A stretch of DNA of 64,000 bases from Paenibacillus thermotolerans (GCF_028745515.1 NZ_JAQZSG010000024.1:1-64000), one strand, 5' to 3'; positions 28,131-37,350 are shown, counted from the first letter of the stretch. Translations and numbers: made by a program. Notes: generated by a model not told the origin, from the sequence alone.

Positions 28131-28490
28131 ATGGCGAGAATTATGATCGCAGACGATAATCCTTCTGTTCGATTATTGATTTCAGCCCTAGTTACGGATG
28201 CAGGTCATGAAGTCGTTTTACAAGCGAAGAACGGTCAAGAGGCATTAAACGCTTATTTCAATGCAAAACCCGATTTGTTGATAGTCGATTATCAAATGCC
28301 AGTCATGGATGGCATTTCACTTATAGAAGAAATCACAAAAGTAGATCCTGAAGTCAAAGTCTTGCTGTGCACTGCTTCCACTGATGCGTTAGGAAATGAT
28401 TCTAGATTGATTAAAGACATTGCAGTTATTTCAAAACCATTCGACATCAATAAATTTTTAGGATTAGTTACAGTTGCTCTAGAAAATTAG
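28131..28490 (+). CDS. Single-domain response regulator (CheY-like)
   Basis: A 119-aa REC domain: acidic pocket IADDN near residue 7, phospho-acceptor Asp in LLIVDYQMPVMDG (about residue 53), Thr/Ser in LLCTAS and Lys in ISKPF. ATG 28131 is preferred (GGAGG 7 nt upstream) over ATG 28125. There is no output domain, so it acts through a partner protein. It is the first gene of an AT-rich operon with FapA-like and HD-GYP proteins, behind a GEMM-like leader. Confidence 0.85.
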   Translation: MARIMIADDNPSVRLLISALVTDAGHEVVLQAKNGQEALNAYFNAKPDLLIVDYQMPVMDGISLIEEITKVDPEVKVLLCTASTDALGNDSRLIKDIAVISKPFDINKFLGLVTVALEN

Positions 28491-28519
28491 TTCTCACTGC
28501 TGTCGATGAGGTGATTCGT

Positions 28520-30379
28520 ATGTCAGACTTTATCAGTGAGCAAGAAGTATTGAAGCTAATGAAGAAACTCGACCAAGATTCCCAAGAGTCGGAAAGTGAA
28601 CGGATGGGGTCATCTTCAGTAACGGGGATTAACATAGATGGTCAAGTAGTGGATGGATATATCAGAGTTGAACACGGTAAAATCATCGTCGTAAATCCCT
28701 TAAATGGGGGTAAGATTCCGACTATCGAGGCCCATTCACCTGTGATCCTATTTGTTGATGGTCAAGAGATCCACAAAAGGATTAAAGTATCATCAGAAAG
28801 CGTCATTGAGTGGAAGATTGAAGAAAAGCCATTATTCGAGATTGAAGTTTCGGATGATAAGTTAACAGCGTATTTGATTGTTCATCGTCCACAGAGGTAT
28901 GCGTGGGTGTTATCTGATAATACCTCAACTTTAGATTTGACCCTTACTGCCAAAGAAGATTCAGCGATTATTTTGGAAACACTAAACTTGCAGGATATTC
29001 TCGCGGTTGTTGAAAACATGAATATCAAAATGAATCTTGATGTTGCAGTTATTCAAACCGAGATTATTCAACCTACATATAGACCAGTGACCATCGCCAG
29101 AGGAAAAGCTCCGGTGCAGGGTCAAGATGCTTGTTTAGATATTTTCTTTTCGGAAAATATCGAGAACATATTTACAGAGGTAAGAGGTTTTGTGGATTTT
29201 AAGAATCATTTGAATATTCCTTCTGTCAAAAGCGGGGATGTAATAGCAAAGAAGACACCCCCCGTAGACGGTCAGGCGGGGTATGATGTCTTTGGAAATA
29301 TATTACTTCCTGAACCGGTTCACGATATTCGCATTGCTGGGAAAGAAAGTGTTGAAATAACACCAGATGATATCGTGATTGCTCGGAAAGAAGGAAGACC
29401 GCGAATAACTGGTAACAAGATAAAGTATTTCGATATTAACACCGCCTTCATTGTACCAGGGAATGTTGATTTGCAAACAGGTAATATCGTTTTTGCTGGA
29501 GACGTTATTGTGTATGGCGATGTCATGGACAACATGATTATTGAGTCGCTTGGGAACATTTATATATCTGGCAGTGTCTTCAACTCAACCTTAACGGCCA
29601 CAGGAAGTATTGCAGTGAAGGGTAATGTAATTAGAAGCAATCTTTATTCGGGGTATTTCGGCATGCTTTTCAACAGACTTTATAACGGTTCCAAACGGTT
29701 GTTGGATCTCCTCGAAAAAATGGCGGAAAGTGTAAAGCTGTTAATGAATGAAATTAGTAAAAAGAAACTACAAGTTAAGTATGGACAAGTATTATTGTTA
29801 GTAATTGAGAGCAAATATCAGCAGGTTTGGGAAGTTGTGAAGGAACTGCTTGGCGTTATTTCCGGCCTTCAGACTTATAATAAGGACGCTATGCAGCAAT
29901 TGAAAGATTATTTGGAATTATTCTTGTTGCCGACTAAGATTGTTGAAGTGATGTCAGCTCCAAGAATGGAAGATTTCATTCGAGTATTGAAAGATGCGTA
30001 CATGAGAGTTGCGTTAAGCCAAGAATCACAAGTTCAGATAAATATTAACCAAGCTCAAAACTCTACATTAAAGTCAAATGGGGATATTTTGATTCGAAGA
30101 GAAGGTGTTATTCAATGTGATCTATATTCCGCGGGCAATATCATCTTCTTCCTAGATAATTCAGTTTGCAGAGGCTCTAATCTTGAAGCTGGTGACACCA
30201 TTTCTGCGATGTATGTAGGTGGAATCACTGGAGTTGGAACAATCTTAAAAGCAACAAAAAAGGTTATTGTAAAGAAAATGTTTGAAGGTAGAGTAACTGT
30301 TGATCGGTATAGTACAGATATCTTTGAGCCAGTAGAAGAAATGACTTTTGATCGTACTAGTATCATACGACTGGCTTAG
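28520..30379 (+). CDS. FapA/DUF342-family protein
   Basis: This 619-aa protein starts at ATG 28520 behind GATGAGGTGA. The family hallmark is K-TPPVDGQAGYDVFGNILLP (about residues 248-268), leading to a right-handed beta-helix (VDLQTGNIVFAGDVIVYGDVMDN... SGSVFNSTLTATGSIAVKGNV). A helical insertion lies in about 390-490 and the helix resumes after it. DUF342 proteins are thought to bind polymers or other proteins at the cell envelope or flagellar apparatus; the exact role is not settled. In the same operon as CheY-like and HD-GYP genes. Confidence 0.8.
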   Translation: MSDFISEQEVLKLMKKLDQDSQESESERMGSSSVTGINIDGQVVDGYIRVEHGKIIVVNPLNGGKIPTIEAHSPVILFVDGQEIHKRIKVSSESVIEWKIEEKPLFEIEVSDDKLTAYLIVHRPQRYAWVLSDNTSTLDLTLTAKEDSAIILETLNLQDILAVVENMNIKMNLDVAVIQTEIIQPTYRPVTIARGKAPVQGQDACLDIFFSENIENIFTEVRGFVDFKNHLNIPSVKSGDVIAKKTPPVDGQAGYDVFGNILLPEPVHDIRIAGKESVEITPDDIVIARKEGRPRITGNKIKYFDINTAFIVPGNVDLQTGNIVFAGDVIVYGDVMDNMIIESLGNIYISGSVFNSTLTATGSIAVKGNVIRSNLYSGYFGMLFNRLYNGSKRLLDLLEKMAESVKLLMNEISKKKLQVKYGQVLLLVIESKYQQVWEVVKELLGVISGLQTYNKDAMQQLKDYLELFLLPTKIVEVMSAPRMEDFIRVLKDAYMRVALSQESQVQININQAQNSTLKSNGDILIRREGVIQCDLYSAGNIIFFLDNSVCRGSNLEAGDTISAMYVGGITGVGTILKATKKVIVKKMFEGRVTVDRYSTDIFEPVEEMTFDRTSIIRLA

Positions 30380-30387
30380 AAAAGTGG

Positions 30388-31395
30388 GTGATTCCTATAG
30401 ACAATACATCTTTTATTGGAAGAAAATTAAATACCAATATTTATTCTAGGCAAGGAAGCTTGCTTTTACCTAAGAACAGTGTATTAAGTTACCATAATCT
30501 TGACCTCTTGAATCAACATGGTATTAATTTGTTGGACGAGGACACCCAACTTGTTACCGAATTTATAATAGATGAAACAATCTCCGAGGTTCAATTTATA
30601 TACGAAAAGATAAATCATAGCGCCGAGAAGCCTTCAAATCAAATGATTCGTCAAAAGGTAATGCCAAAGATCCAGGAATTGTGTTCCAATTATAATTTTT
30701 CAAATGTAATATTGGGTTTAAGAAAGAAAGATAATTATACGTATCGACATTGTATTGGCGTTTCGGTGCTATCCTATTTTATTGGAAAATGGTTAGGTCT
30801 GAAAGAGAAGGAGTTAAATGACCTTGCTGTTGCGGGATTGTTACATGATGTAGGTAAGACAAAAATATCTGACTCGATTTTACTAAAGGCAGGTAAATTA
30901 AGTTCGGATGAGTATGCTGAAATGCAGCTTCATACGGTGTACGGGTATGAGATGATTCTTAGACTCCCAGACATGACGGATCAACAAGCTCTGGTTGCCC
31001 TACAACATCATGAACGAGAAGATGGTAGCGGCTATCCTTATAGGAAGTCTAGTGAAGAAATAGAATATTTTAGTAAGATTGTGGCTGTTGCCGATGTGTT
31101 TCATACGATGGTTTCAGAGCGGGTATATAAGAAAGCAATCCCATTATTCCAAGTATTACAGGAGATTTATCAAAGAGCATTCGGATTGTTTAACCCTGTG
31201 ATCGTACAATGCTTCATTACTAACTTGATGAACAGAATGATTGGAGATTCAGTTCTGTTGTCAGACGGTAAAGTGGCTCGAATTGTGATGCTCCATCCAG
31301 ATGACCTGATCAATCCGTTGGTTGAATCGCAAGGGAAATATTATGATTTAAGGCTGTCTAAAAGTAAAATTATGGACTTTGCCAGTATCCAATAA
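30388..31395 (+). CDS. HD-GYP c-di-GMP phosphodiesterase
   Basis: This 335-aa protein starts at GTG 30388, 9 nt after the FapA stop. The HD-GYP domain (about residues 115-270) has HCIGVSVLS, LLHDVGKTKI and the diagnostic LQHHEREDGSGYPY, so both metal ligands and the GYP loop are intact and it should hydrolyse c-di-GMP. The N-terminal 110 residues are a small helical domain as in DUF3391-type HD-GYP proteins, and the C-terminal 65 residues are beta-rich. No TM segments, so cytoplasmic. The leader of the operon may sense the product pool it controls. Confidence 0.9.
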   Translation: MIPIDNTSFIGRKLNTNIYSRQGSLLLPKNSVLSYHNLDLLNQHGINLLDEDTQLVTEFIIDETISEVQFIYEKINHSAEKPSNQMIRQKVMPKIQELCSNYNFSNVILGLRKKDNYTYRHCIGVSVLSYFIGKWLGLKEKELNDLAVAGLLHDVGKTKISDSILLKAGKLSSDEYAEMQLHTVYGYEMILRLPDMTDQQALVALQHHEREDGSGYPYRKSSEEIEYFSKIVAVADVFHTMVSERVYKKAIPLFQVLQEIYQRAFGLFNPVIVQCFITNLMNRMIGDSVLLSDGKVARIVMLHPDDLINPLVESQGKYYDLRLSKSKIMDFASIQ

Positions 31396-31486
31396 TAATA
31401 CAGAAACTAGTTTATTTTGATAGGTTCATTTAGAGATGTATCTTTCGTGCTTTTCGACCTAAAACCGGATACATTTTTTTAGAAAG

Positions 31487-31527
31487 CTTGTTGCGCTTCA
31501 TCGCGCGGCAGGTTTTTTTTGTAGTTT
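31487..31527 (+). terminator. Terminator downstream of the HD-GYP operon
   Basis: CTTGTTGCGC (31,487-31,496) pairs with GCGCGGCAGG (31,503-31,512), allowing G-U pairs, followed by eight T. Confidence 0.75.
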
Positions 31528-31600
31528 GGGGAATTATGACTTCGATGCGTAGCATTTACAGGTCGAATATAGGTCACTTGTTAAAATCATATGACGAAAT

Positions 31601-31624
31601 GGACTCCGATTTTGGGGTCCTTTT
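31601..31624 (+). terminator. Short terminator before the next ICE gene
   Basis: GGACTCC (31,601-31,607) and GGGGTCC (31,614-31,620) with a T4 run. It closes the gap between c-di-GMP cargo and the conjugation module. The same stem may serve as a mark of the ICE junction. Confidence 0.55.
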
Positions 31625-31645
31625 CTCATTTCCGGAGGAATGAAC

Positions 31646-31930
31646 ATGTTGTATGCCATCCCAAGCGACGGATGCTTTTGTCCGATTCTACCGCCTTTTT
31701 GTTATGGAACCGGCTTGATCGAGGAGGGAGAAGCCGTGCCAACATTGGAGTTGATATCCAAAGAGAAGAACGGATTTGGCGACACGTATTATTACATCCG
31801 CGACTCAAACGGGGTGACCAGTCAAGTTTATGAAGGCGATTTAGACGCATTCATGAAAAAGAATGGCGTTACAAAGTTGAAGGAAGGCAGCGCTTATACG
31901 TACCCCAAAAAGCGGGGGAAGGCACGATGA
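31646..31930 (+). CDS. Conserved small ICE protein (hypothetical)
   Basis: This 94-aa protein has RBS CGGAGGA 7 nt before ATG 31646; ATG 31640 is too close. Motifs FGDTYYYIRDSNGVTSQVYEGDLDAFMKK. It is a first gene of the GC-rich conjugation module, followed by the TOPRIM-type gene as in related ICEs. No catalytic motif. Function unknown. Confidence 0.55.
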   Translation: MLYAIPSDGCFCPILPPFCYGTGLIEEGEAVPTLELISKEKNGFGDTYYYIRDSNGVTSQVYEGDLDAFMKKNGVTKLKEGSAYTYPKKRGKAR

Positions 31931-31979
31931 ACAATATACCCATCGGACGCTGCTTGGAGTTCCAAAAGGAGCTGCGGCA

Positions 31980-32812
31980 ATGGGCTACGTAAACAAGGAA
32001 CAGATCGAACGTGCAAAAAGATTGGATTTGCTCACGTATTTGCAAATGTGCGAGCCTGCGGAACTGGTACGTTGCTCCCGCAATGTCTATACCACCCGAA
32101 CAAATGACAGCTTGAAAATTTCCAACGGCAAATGGTACTGGTGGTCAAGGGGAATCGGCGGGCGCTCGGCGCTGGATTACTTGATCAAAGTGCGCGGCAT
32201 GTCTTTTCCCGATGCGGTGCTTCGGATTGAAGGCGTTCATCCCGGCAATATTCTTATGGTTTCGCAATCATGCCAACAACGCACATCTACGGCGCGGCTG
32301 GAGCTTCCAGAACCGTATGAAAACTCTCATCGCGTCATCGCTTATTTGAGTAAACGAGGCATCCACCGCTCGGTGATCGACTACTGTCTGGAATCGGGAA
32401 GGTTGTACGAAAGCCGCCGTTACCACAACGCGGTATTCGTCGGATTTGACCAGGAAGGGACGCCGCGCTATGCGGCGATACGCGGTACGACAAGCACCCG
32501 TTATATGGGGGAAGCCGCCGGCAGCGACAAGCGGTATTCGTTTTCCATTTCGGCCCCGAGAAACTGTACGGAACTGCATCTGTTTGAGAGCGCCATTGAT
32601 CTTTTATCTTACTGTACGCTGGAACATCTCGCAGGCCGGGATTGGCGGCAGGCGCATAAGCTGTCGCTGGCCGGAATATACAGGCCCAAGACAAATGGGG
32701 AGGACTCTACTCCCCCGCCCTTCTCATATCCGATGAGCCGCCTAAGTTCGGAAAGGATGTAAACAACGATTTGATGGAATCCCGAAGAAGACGCGGAGAA
32801 CCATCCCGATAG
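31980..32812 (+). pseudogene. DUF3991/TOPRIM-type primase-like protein with internal deletion and frameshift
   Basis: The intact start has RBS AAAGGAG 8 nt upstream. Residues 1-230 contain the DUF3991-type region (LKISNGKWYWWSRGIGGRSALDYLI) and the beginning of TOPRIM (LHLFESAIDLLSYCTLE with catalytic Glu). After about 32,735 the expected TOPRIM middle is missing. A short out-of-frame tail (EPPKFGKDVNNDLM..., stop 32,810-32,812) equals the usual C-terminus. A deletion of the D-x-D part of TOPRIM plus frame change has thus removed activity; a truncated 260-aa product can still be made. Confidence 0.75.
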
Positions 32813-32869
32813 CGGTGACGCACTGCATGTGGATGAGATGTGAATAGATTGGGGATAAGCGCAGCCATA

Positions 32870-32898
32870 TTGATTGTATAGCATGTAATAGGTATAAT
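32870..32898 (+). promoter_or_regulatory. Sigma-A promoter of the toxin-antitoxin operon
   Basis: TTGATT (32,870-32,875), 17-bp spacer, TATAAT (32,893-32,898), about 35 bp upstream of the antitoxin ATG. Antitoxins of this type commonly autorepress here. Confidence 0.75.
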
Positions 32899-32933
32899 AA
32901 AATCAATATACAGCTATGCAAGGAGTGAGCAAG

Positions 32934-33224
32934 ATGATCATCAAGCCTTCTGCCAGTATCCGGCAAAACTATAATGAAATCGCCGACCTATGCAAATCTT
33001 CCGGAGAACCGGTTTATCTGACCAAGAACGGTGAAGGGGATCTCGTCGTGATGGACATTGAGACATTCTCCCGTCGCGAGAGGATGTTAAAGCTGCGCGA
33101 AGAACTGCTCGCTGTGCAAGAGGATCGTTTGGCGGGCCGTGTTGGTGTGACGCCGGATGAACTGGACACTTACCTAGAGGGCATTATTGACGAGGTTCAG
33201 CATGGAAAAGATGTCCCGTTATAG
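32934..33224 (+). CDS. Antitoxin, Phd/YefM family
   Basis: This 96-aa protein starts at ATG 32934 behind AAGGAGTG. The N-terminal Phd/YefM DNA-binding domain (MIIKPSASIRQNYNEIADLCKSS-EPVYLTKNGEGDLVVMDIETF) is followed by a helical toxin-binding tail. It overlaps the toxin by 23 nt. It neutralises the RelE/ParE-like toxin and likely represses the operon; its loss would penalise cells losing the ICE. Confidence 0.88.
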   Translation: MIIKPSASIRQNYNEIADLCKSSGEPVYLTKNGEGDLVVMDIETFSRRERMLKLREELLAVQEDRLAGRVGVTPDELDTYLEGIIDEVQHGKDVPL

Positions 33225-33519
33225 GATCATCGTTTCCGATCGCGCCCGCCAAATGCTGGCGGCTCATGTGCGATTTCTTGCGGAGAAACATCCGGATGCG
33301 GCGCGGAAAACGAAAAACGAATTGCTGCATGCGATACGTTCCTTAGCGCGAATGCCGGAACGTTATCCTTTTCTGGAAGCGGAATTTATCCCGTCAAACA
33401 AGTATCACAAGATGTTCGTGGATAAGTGGTATCTGGTATTGTATCAGATTCAGGATGAAATCGTGTATGTCGATTTCATTGTAGACTGCCGCCAAGATTA
33501 CAACTGGTTAGTGCGATAA
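33202..33519 (+). CDS. RelE/ParE-family toxin
   Basis: This 105-aa basic protein starts at ATG 33202 (GACGAGG 6 nt upstream). The ParE/RelE fold is evident in VSDRARQMLAAHVRFLAEKHPDAA... and the terminal YLVLYQIQDEIVYVDFIVDCRQDY, where the family's beta-strand end and R/Y residues lie. RelE members cleave mRNA in the ribosome, ParE members poison gyrase; the sequence alone does not decide. It stabilises the ICE together with its antitoxin. Confidence 0.88.
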   Translation: MEKMSRYRIIVSDRARQMLAAHVRFLAEKHPDAARKTKNELLHAIRSLARMPERYPFLEAEFIPSNKYHKMFVDKWYLVLYQIQDEIVYVDFIVDCRQDYNWLVR

Positions 33520-33535
33520 CAAAAAAGTTCTGAGG

Positions 33536-33566
33536 AAGACGCTGAGCGGATCGGCGTCTTTTTTGT
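33536..33566 (+). terminator. Terminator of the toxin-antitoxin operon
   Basis: AAGACGC (33,536-33,542) and GCGTCTT (33,554-33,560), then TTTTGTGTTTTT. Confidence 0.75.
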
Positions 33567-33609
33567 GTTTTTGGGCTCCTCTCTTTTTCCCGGCAGGTGC
33601 TTTGAAGGC

Positions 33610-33696
33610 AACGCGAGATGCATGTCTCGTGTTGCAGCAAGCACTGAATTTGGATATCCAAATTCGATTGTTAGGGGCTTGCGCCCCTAAGACCCC
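33610..33696 (+). other. oriT: Candidate oriT of the ICE (triple-hairpin element, copy A)
   Basis: Three hairpins in a row: AACGCGAGA/TCTCGTGTT (33,610-33,633); the perfect palindrome GAATTTGGATATCCAAATTC (33,646-33,665); TTAGGGGC-TTGC-GCCCCTAA (33,671-33,690), then GACCCC. It lies 100 bp upstream of mobC and the relaxase, the usual place of oriT in this ICE type. Copies recur at 19,050 and (inverted) 19,741 in the integrated element. The nic site would be expected in or just after the third hairpin; that is inference. Confidence 0.7.
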
Positions 33697-33798
33697 TCAT
33701 CGCGATGTTAACGATTCGATAAGCGGATGGTTTTCAGATCGCATGTTTATTGCGGCGTAAACTTCTTAGAATAGTTGATTTTGAAAGGGGGTTGTTCG

Positions 33799-34158
33799 TT
33801 GAGAAAACGTTCGATCTCATTTCTGCTTCGTTTAAGTGAAAGCGAACATGTTCGTCTAATGAATGAAGTGAAACAAACAGGTCTTTCTCGGGAAGCGTAC
33901 ATCCGGGCGCTCATCAATGGGTATATACCGAAGCCGCTGCCGCCGCCTGATTATTACGCGATGATGCGCGAGCTTCACGCCATTGGCAACAATCTCAACC
34001 AACTGGCGGCGAAGGCGCATGCGACAGGTTATCTGGATCGGGCTTCTTTTCAGCAGGAGGCAGATCAGTTGCGCCGCGCCGTCCAACAGATTCAACAGGC
34101 CGTGACTGCCCCGGAAAGAAGAACAGAGCAAGCGATTCCACGTGCGCATCCGATGTAA
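33799..34158 (+). CDS. mobC: Relaxosome protein MobC
   Basis: This 119-aa protein starts at TTG 33799 with AAAGGGGGT 7 nt upstream. An N-terminal ribbon-helix-helix-like segment (KRSISFLLRLSESEHVRLMNEVKQTGLSREAYIRALI) is followed by the MobC core (MRELHAIGNNLNQLAAKAHATG). MobC helps open oriT for relaxase nicking. It precedes the relaxase by 14 nt. Confidence 0.88.
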   Translation: MRKRSISFLLRLSESEHVRLMNEVKQTGLSREAYIRALINGYIPKPLPPPDYYAMMRELHAIGNNLNQLAAKAHATGYLDRASFQQEADQLRRAVQQIQQAVTAPERRTEQAIPRAHPM

Positions 34159-34172
34159 AGGGGGCGTCACAT

Positions 34173-35597
34173 ATGGCGACGACGGCGATATGGGATGTCA
34201 CCGACCGCTTGAAGCGCGTGATTGATTACGCCGCCAATCCTGACAAAACAGCGCAAGATCGCGACGAGAAAAATGAAGGTTTGCAACAGGCGATCGATTA
34301 TGCAGTATCGGATCTCAAGACGGAGAGGCAGCTTTATGTGAGCGGAATCAATTGCGATCCGCTCACCGCTTACGAGCAAATGCAGCGCACCAAGCGTCAA
34401 TTTCAAAAGATGGATGGCATCGTCGCGTTTCATGGCTACCAAGCGTTTGCACCAGGTGAAACGACGCCGGAAACGGCGCACGCCATTGGCGTCAAGTTGG
34501 CGCAGGAGCTATGGGGCGATCGATTTGAAGTCGTCGTATCGACCCATCTGGACAAGGAACATTTGCACAATCACTTTGTGCTAAACTCCGTCTCCTTTAT
34601 GGACGGCAAACGGTATTACGACAACAAAGCCTCCTACGCCCTCCTAAGGAGAACATCCGACCGGTTATGCCGTGAACATGCATTGTCAGTGATCGAGCAA
34701 CCCGAGCCGGGCAAGGCCAAGCACTACGGAGAATGGAAAGCAGATCGGGAAGGCAAGCCGACTTGGAGGGGGACGATTCGGAGCGATGTGGATCAGGCGA
34801 TTGCGGCATCCATGACGTGGACCCAGTTTATCGCCTCTTTGCAAAAGCAGGGCTATGACGTGAAAACGACCGTGAAGCATATGGCGGTTCGTCCACCGGG
34901 TAAGGAACGTTTCGTTCGTTTGCGCAGCTTGGGAGACGACTATACGGAAGAGGCTCTGAAACAGCGGATTTTACGAAATCGCATTCCCCGTAAAACACAG
35001 CCTCTGCCAATGCCGCAACGCAGGCGCGCCGTTTGCAAAGGAACGCTTCGATCCGGCAGGAAGTTCAGCGGCTTACAAGCATTGTACCTGCGCTATTTAT
35101 ATGAGATGGGCATATGGCCCCGTTTTCGCGCGTCCGTGAGAAGGACGCCTTTTTTATTACGGGAAGACTTGCGACACTTGGCGGTTATTACCGCTCAGAC
35201 CAAACTACTCTGCCAGCGCCGTATCTCCAGCAAAGAGCAGCTTTTGGACTATGTATCCATTGCCCAACAGGAGATGCGCCTGCTTTCCAGCGAGCGCAAA
35301 GCGCTGTACAACCGTCTTCGCCGCTGCAAGGAGGAAGGCCGGATCGACGCTTGCAAAGAGCAGATAGCCGTATTATCCAAGCGGCTTGCCGCGCTTCGAA
35401 AGGAGGTGAAGCTGTGTGCGGGCATCCTGGCCCGATCCGGGGAAATGATGACTAAACTACATGGTGACAGGAAAAATCAACCATTACGAAGGGAGGATTC
35501 CATCCATGAGCAGTGGAGCCGAGGCGGCCGATCAGGTCGTCAACATGAGTCTGAGGGGCATCGAGGTTATGGCCAAGATTTCCGGCGAAGGCGCTAA
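34173..35597 (+). CDS. Relaxase (MobA/VirD2-type, MobP)
   Basis: This 474-aa protein has RBS AAAGGGGGCG. Catalytic Tyr candidates lie near the N-terminus (DYAANPDKT). The metal-binding 3-His motif is HLDKEHLHNHFVLNSV (about residues 127-142). This is the relaxase/mobilisation nuclease domain that nicks oriT and pilots the strand to VirD4. The helical C-terminal half would bind the coupling protein. The last ~30 residues overlap the next gene (35,506) in another frame, so the C-terminal tail is constrained by two genes. Confidence 0.92.
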   Translation: MATTAIWDVTDRLKRVIDYAANPDKTAQDRDEKNEGLQQAIDYAVSDLKTERQLYVSGINCDPLTAYEQMQRTKRQFQKMDGIVAFHGYQAFAPGETTPETAHAIGVKLAQELWGDRFEVVVSTHLDKEHLHNHFVLNSVSFMDGKRYYDNKASYALLRRTSDRLCREHALSVIEQPEPGKAKHYGEWKADREGKPTWRGTIRSDVDQAIAASMTWTQFIASLQKQGYDVKTTVKHMAVRPPGKERFVRLRSLGDDYTEEALKQRILRNRIPRKTQPLPMPQRRRAVCKGTLRSGRKFSGLQALYLRYLYEMGIWPRFRASVRRTPFLLREDLRHLAVITAQTKLLCQRRISSKEQLLDYVSIAQQEMRLLSSERKALYNRLRRCKEEGRIDACKEQIAVLSKRLAALRKEVKLCAGILARSGEMMTKLHGDRKNQPLRREDSIHEQWSRGGRSGRQHESEGHRGYGQDFRRRR

Positions 35598-36402
35598 GCA
35601 TCTGGCCGTCTATTTGTTTGCCGCCCTGCAGGGGCAGAAACGGACAAAGGGCAGCATTCGTCTGGAAAGCTTGCTCCGCAGCGGCAAGGAATTGAAAGTA
35701 TTTGCCGTCAAAAACGAAGACTTGCCTACCTTCTGCAAGGAGGCCAAACGATACGGCGTTTTGTACTGTGCCCTGCGGGACAAAAAGAATGTCGATGGCT
35801 TGTGCGATGTGATGGTGCGTGCCGAGGACGCTTCCAAAATCAACCGCATCGTCGAGCGGTTCAAGCTGGCGACCGTGGATACGGCCAGCATCAAGAGTGA
35901 AATTGAGAAATCCCGCGCCGGGAAACAGCAGGACCATCCAGCGTCCGGGGAGCGTCAACAACAAGCATCGAACCAAACCCGGCAGAAGAAGGAGGTACAA
36001 GGAGCGGAAGTCAAGGGAACGCCAGGAGCGAAGAGCACCGACGATTTTTTGGCCGAACTGATGCAGAGGCCCGAATCGACGCAGCCAACTTCCCCGGCGA
36101 ACGGCAACCCAAACCCCACGATGGCGACGACGGAGCCGCCCCATCCGTCCGAGCCTACCTTCGGGCGCAGCGAAGCATCCGCAAGGGGTATGATTGAACT
36201 GAAAGCCGATAAAGTGCAGCGGCGGCCATCGATCCGCGAACTGTTGCGCGAGATCCGGGAAGAAAATCGGAAGGCGGAGAAAGAACGGCGTCAGATGGTC
36301 AAGAAATCGTCGCTGCCCAAGCGAAGCGAGCCACATAATGGAAAAGCGAAGACGGGCAAAACCAAATCCAACGGAACCCGAAAGCGAGGGAAAGCCAAAT
36401 GA
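35506..36402 (+). CDS. PcfB-family (DUF3801) conjugation accessory protein
   Basis: This 298-aa protein starts at ATG 35506 behind GAAGGGAGG, inside the end of the relaxase gene. Residues 1-150 carry the DUF3801/PcfB pattern (GAKHLAVYLFAALQGQ... LPTFCKEAKRYGVLYCALRDKK). The C-terminal half is a charged, disordered linker ending in lysine-rich sequence. PcfB relatives bind the relaxase and coupling protein in pCF10-type transfer. Ends with a 4-nt overlap to the next gene. Confidence 0.8.
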   Translation: MSSGAEAADQVVNMSLRGIEVMAKISGEGAKHLAVYLFAALQGQKRTKGSIRLESLLRSGKELKVFAVKNEDLPTFCKEAKRYGVLYCALRDKKNVDGLCDVMVRAEDASKINRIVERFKLATVDTASIKSEIEKSRAGKQQDHPASGERQQQASNQTRQKKEVQGAEVKGTPGAKSTDDFLAELMQRPESTQPTSPANGNPNPTMATTEPPHPSEPTFGRSEASARGMIELKADKVQRRPSIRELLREIREENRKAEKERRQMVKKSSLPKRSEPHNGKAKTGKTKSNGTRKRGKAK

Positions 36403-37303
36403 ACAATCTGGACGATTTATTCCGGCAGGAAGCAACGGGCCATTCTTCCACGAATTCGTCCGAGCAACCTTTTGACAAGGAAGCGTGGGTACAGAAAAAG
36501 CAGGAACTCAGGCAATGGGCCTATGAGACGATTGATGCAGCCACGATTTCCATCTCGCGCAGCGGCGATGAATTTCAGCGGTATCTGGATGTGCAAAGCC
36601 GTTTCGACCGCTACAGCGTATCCAATGCGCTTCTGATTCTCACGCAGCGGCCGGAGGCGACCCGCATCGCCGATTTCGATTCGTGGAAGGAACAAGGCGT
36701 CTTTATTCGCCGCAAGGAAACCGGCTTTTATATTTTGGAGCCGGGCGAGGAGTACCGGAGGGAAGACGGCAGCACCGGCATCAGCTATAACCTCAAAAAG
36801 ATGTTCGACATCGCACAAACGACGGCCAATCCAAAACGGGAGCAACCGACCTATCCGGACGACCGAGTGCGCATCAAAGCGCTGATGGATCGCGCTCCTG
36901 TTCCGATCGTTATTGGCGATGCGATGCCGCCGGAAACGCATGCGTTCTATCAGCCGGACATGCGCAATATTGTCATCCGCCGCGGCTTGGATGCCGGGGA
37001 CATTTTCCGGTCGCTCGCGCAGGAGCTGGCGCATGCGGATCTGGATCGCGGCGATGGCCGTTACAGCCGTTCCTATTTTACGTTCCATGCATATTGCGCC
37101 TCTTACATGCTGTGCAAACAGTTCGGCGTGGACACGTCTTCCTTTCGTTTCCATCGTGTGCAGGAGAAGTGAAGGACATCGAGCCGCAGCAAATTCGCGC
37201 CGAACTGGCGGTGATGAAGGATACCGCACATGACATGGCCCGCAGGATGAACCGGATGCTGGCGCAGCAGCGGCAGCATCATCGGACAGAACCAGCAAGA
37301 TAG
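36399..37303 (+). pseudogene. ArdC-like ssDNA-binding/metalloprotease protein with frameshift near its C-terminus
   Basis: The 257 aa in the first frame hold the ArdC-like N-domain (YSVSNALLILTQRPEATRIADFDSW) and an ImmA/zincin-like helix SLAQELAHADLD. At about 37,158-37,170 the frame breaks (…FRFHRVQEK, stop). The other frame continues VKDIEPQQIRAELAVMKDTAHDMARR... to 37,303, the usual C-terminus. One base is missing or extra. The product may still work because catalytic parts precede the break. It likely protects incoming DNA, as ArdC does against restriction. Confidence 0.78.
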
Positions 37304-37350
37304 GAGCGCTGCGCGGGACATGCTCAATTTTTGTTCAGGAGGGAGCGCCT

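Noticed and set aside
36417-37298. Long minus-strand open frame opposite the ArdC-like gene
   Set aside because: A GC-rich shadow frame of the plus-strand gene with recognisable domains; no RBS or motif.
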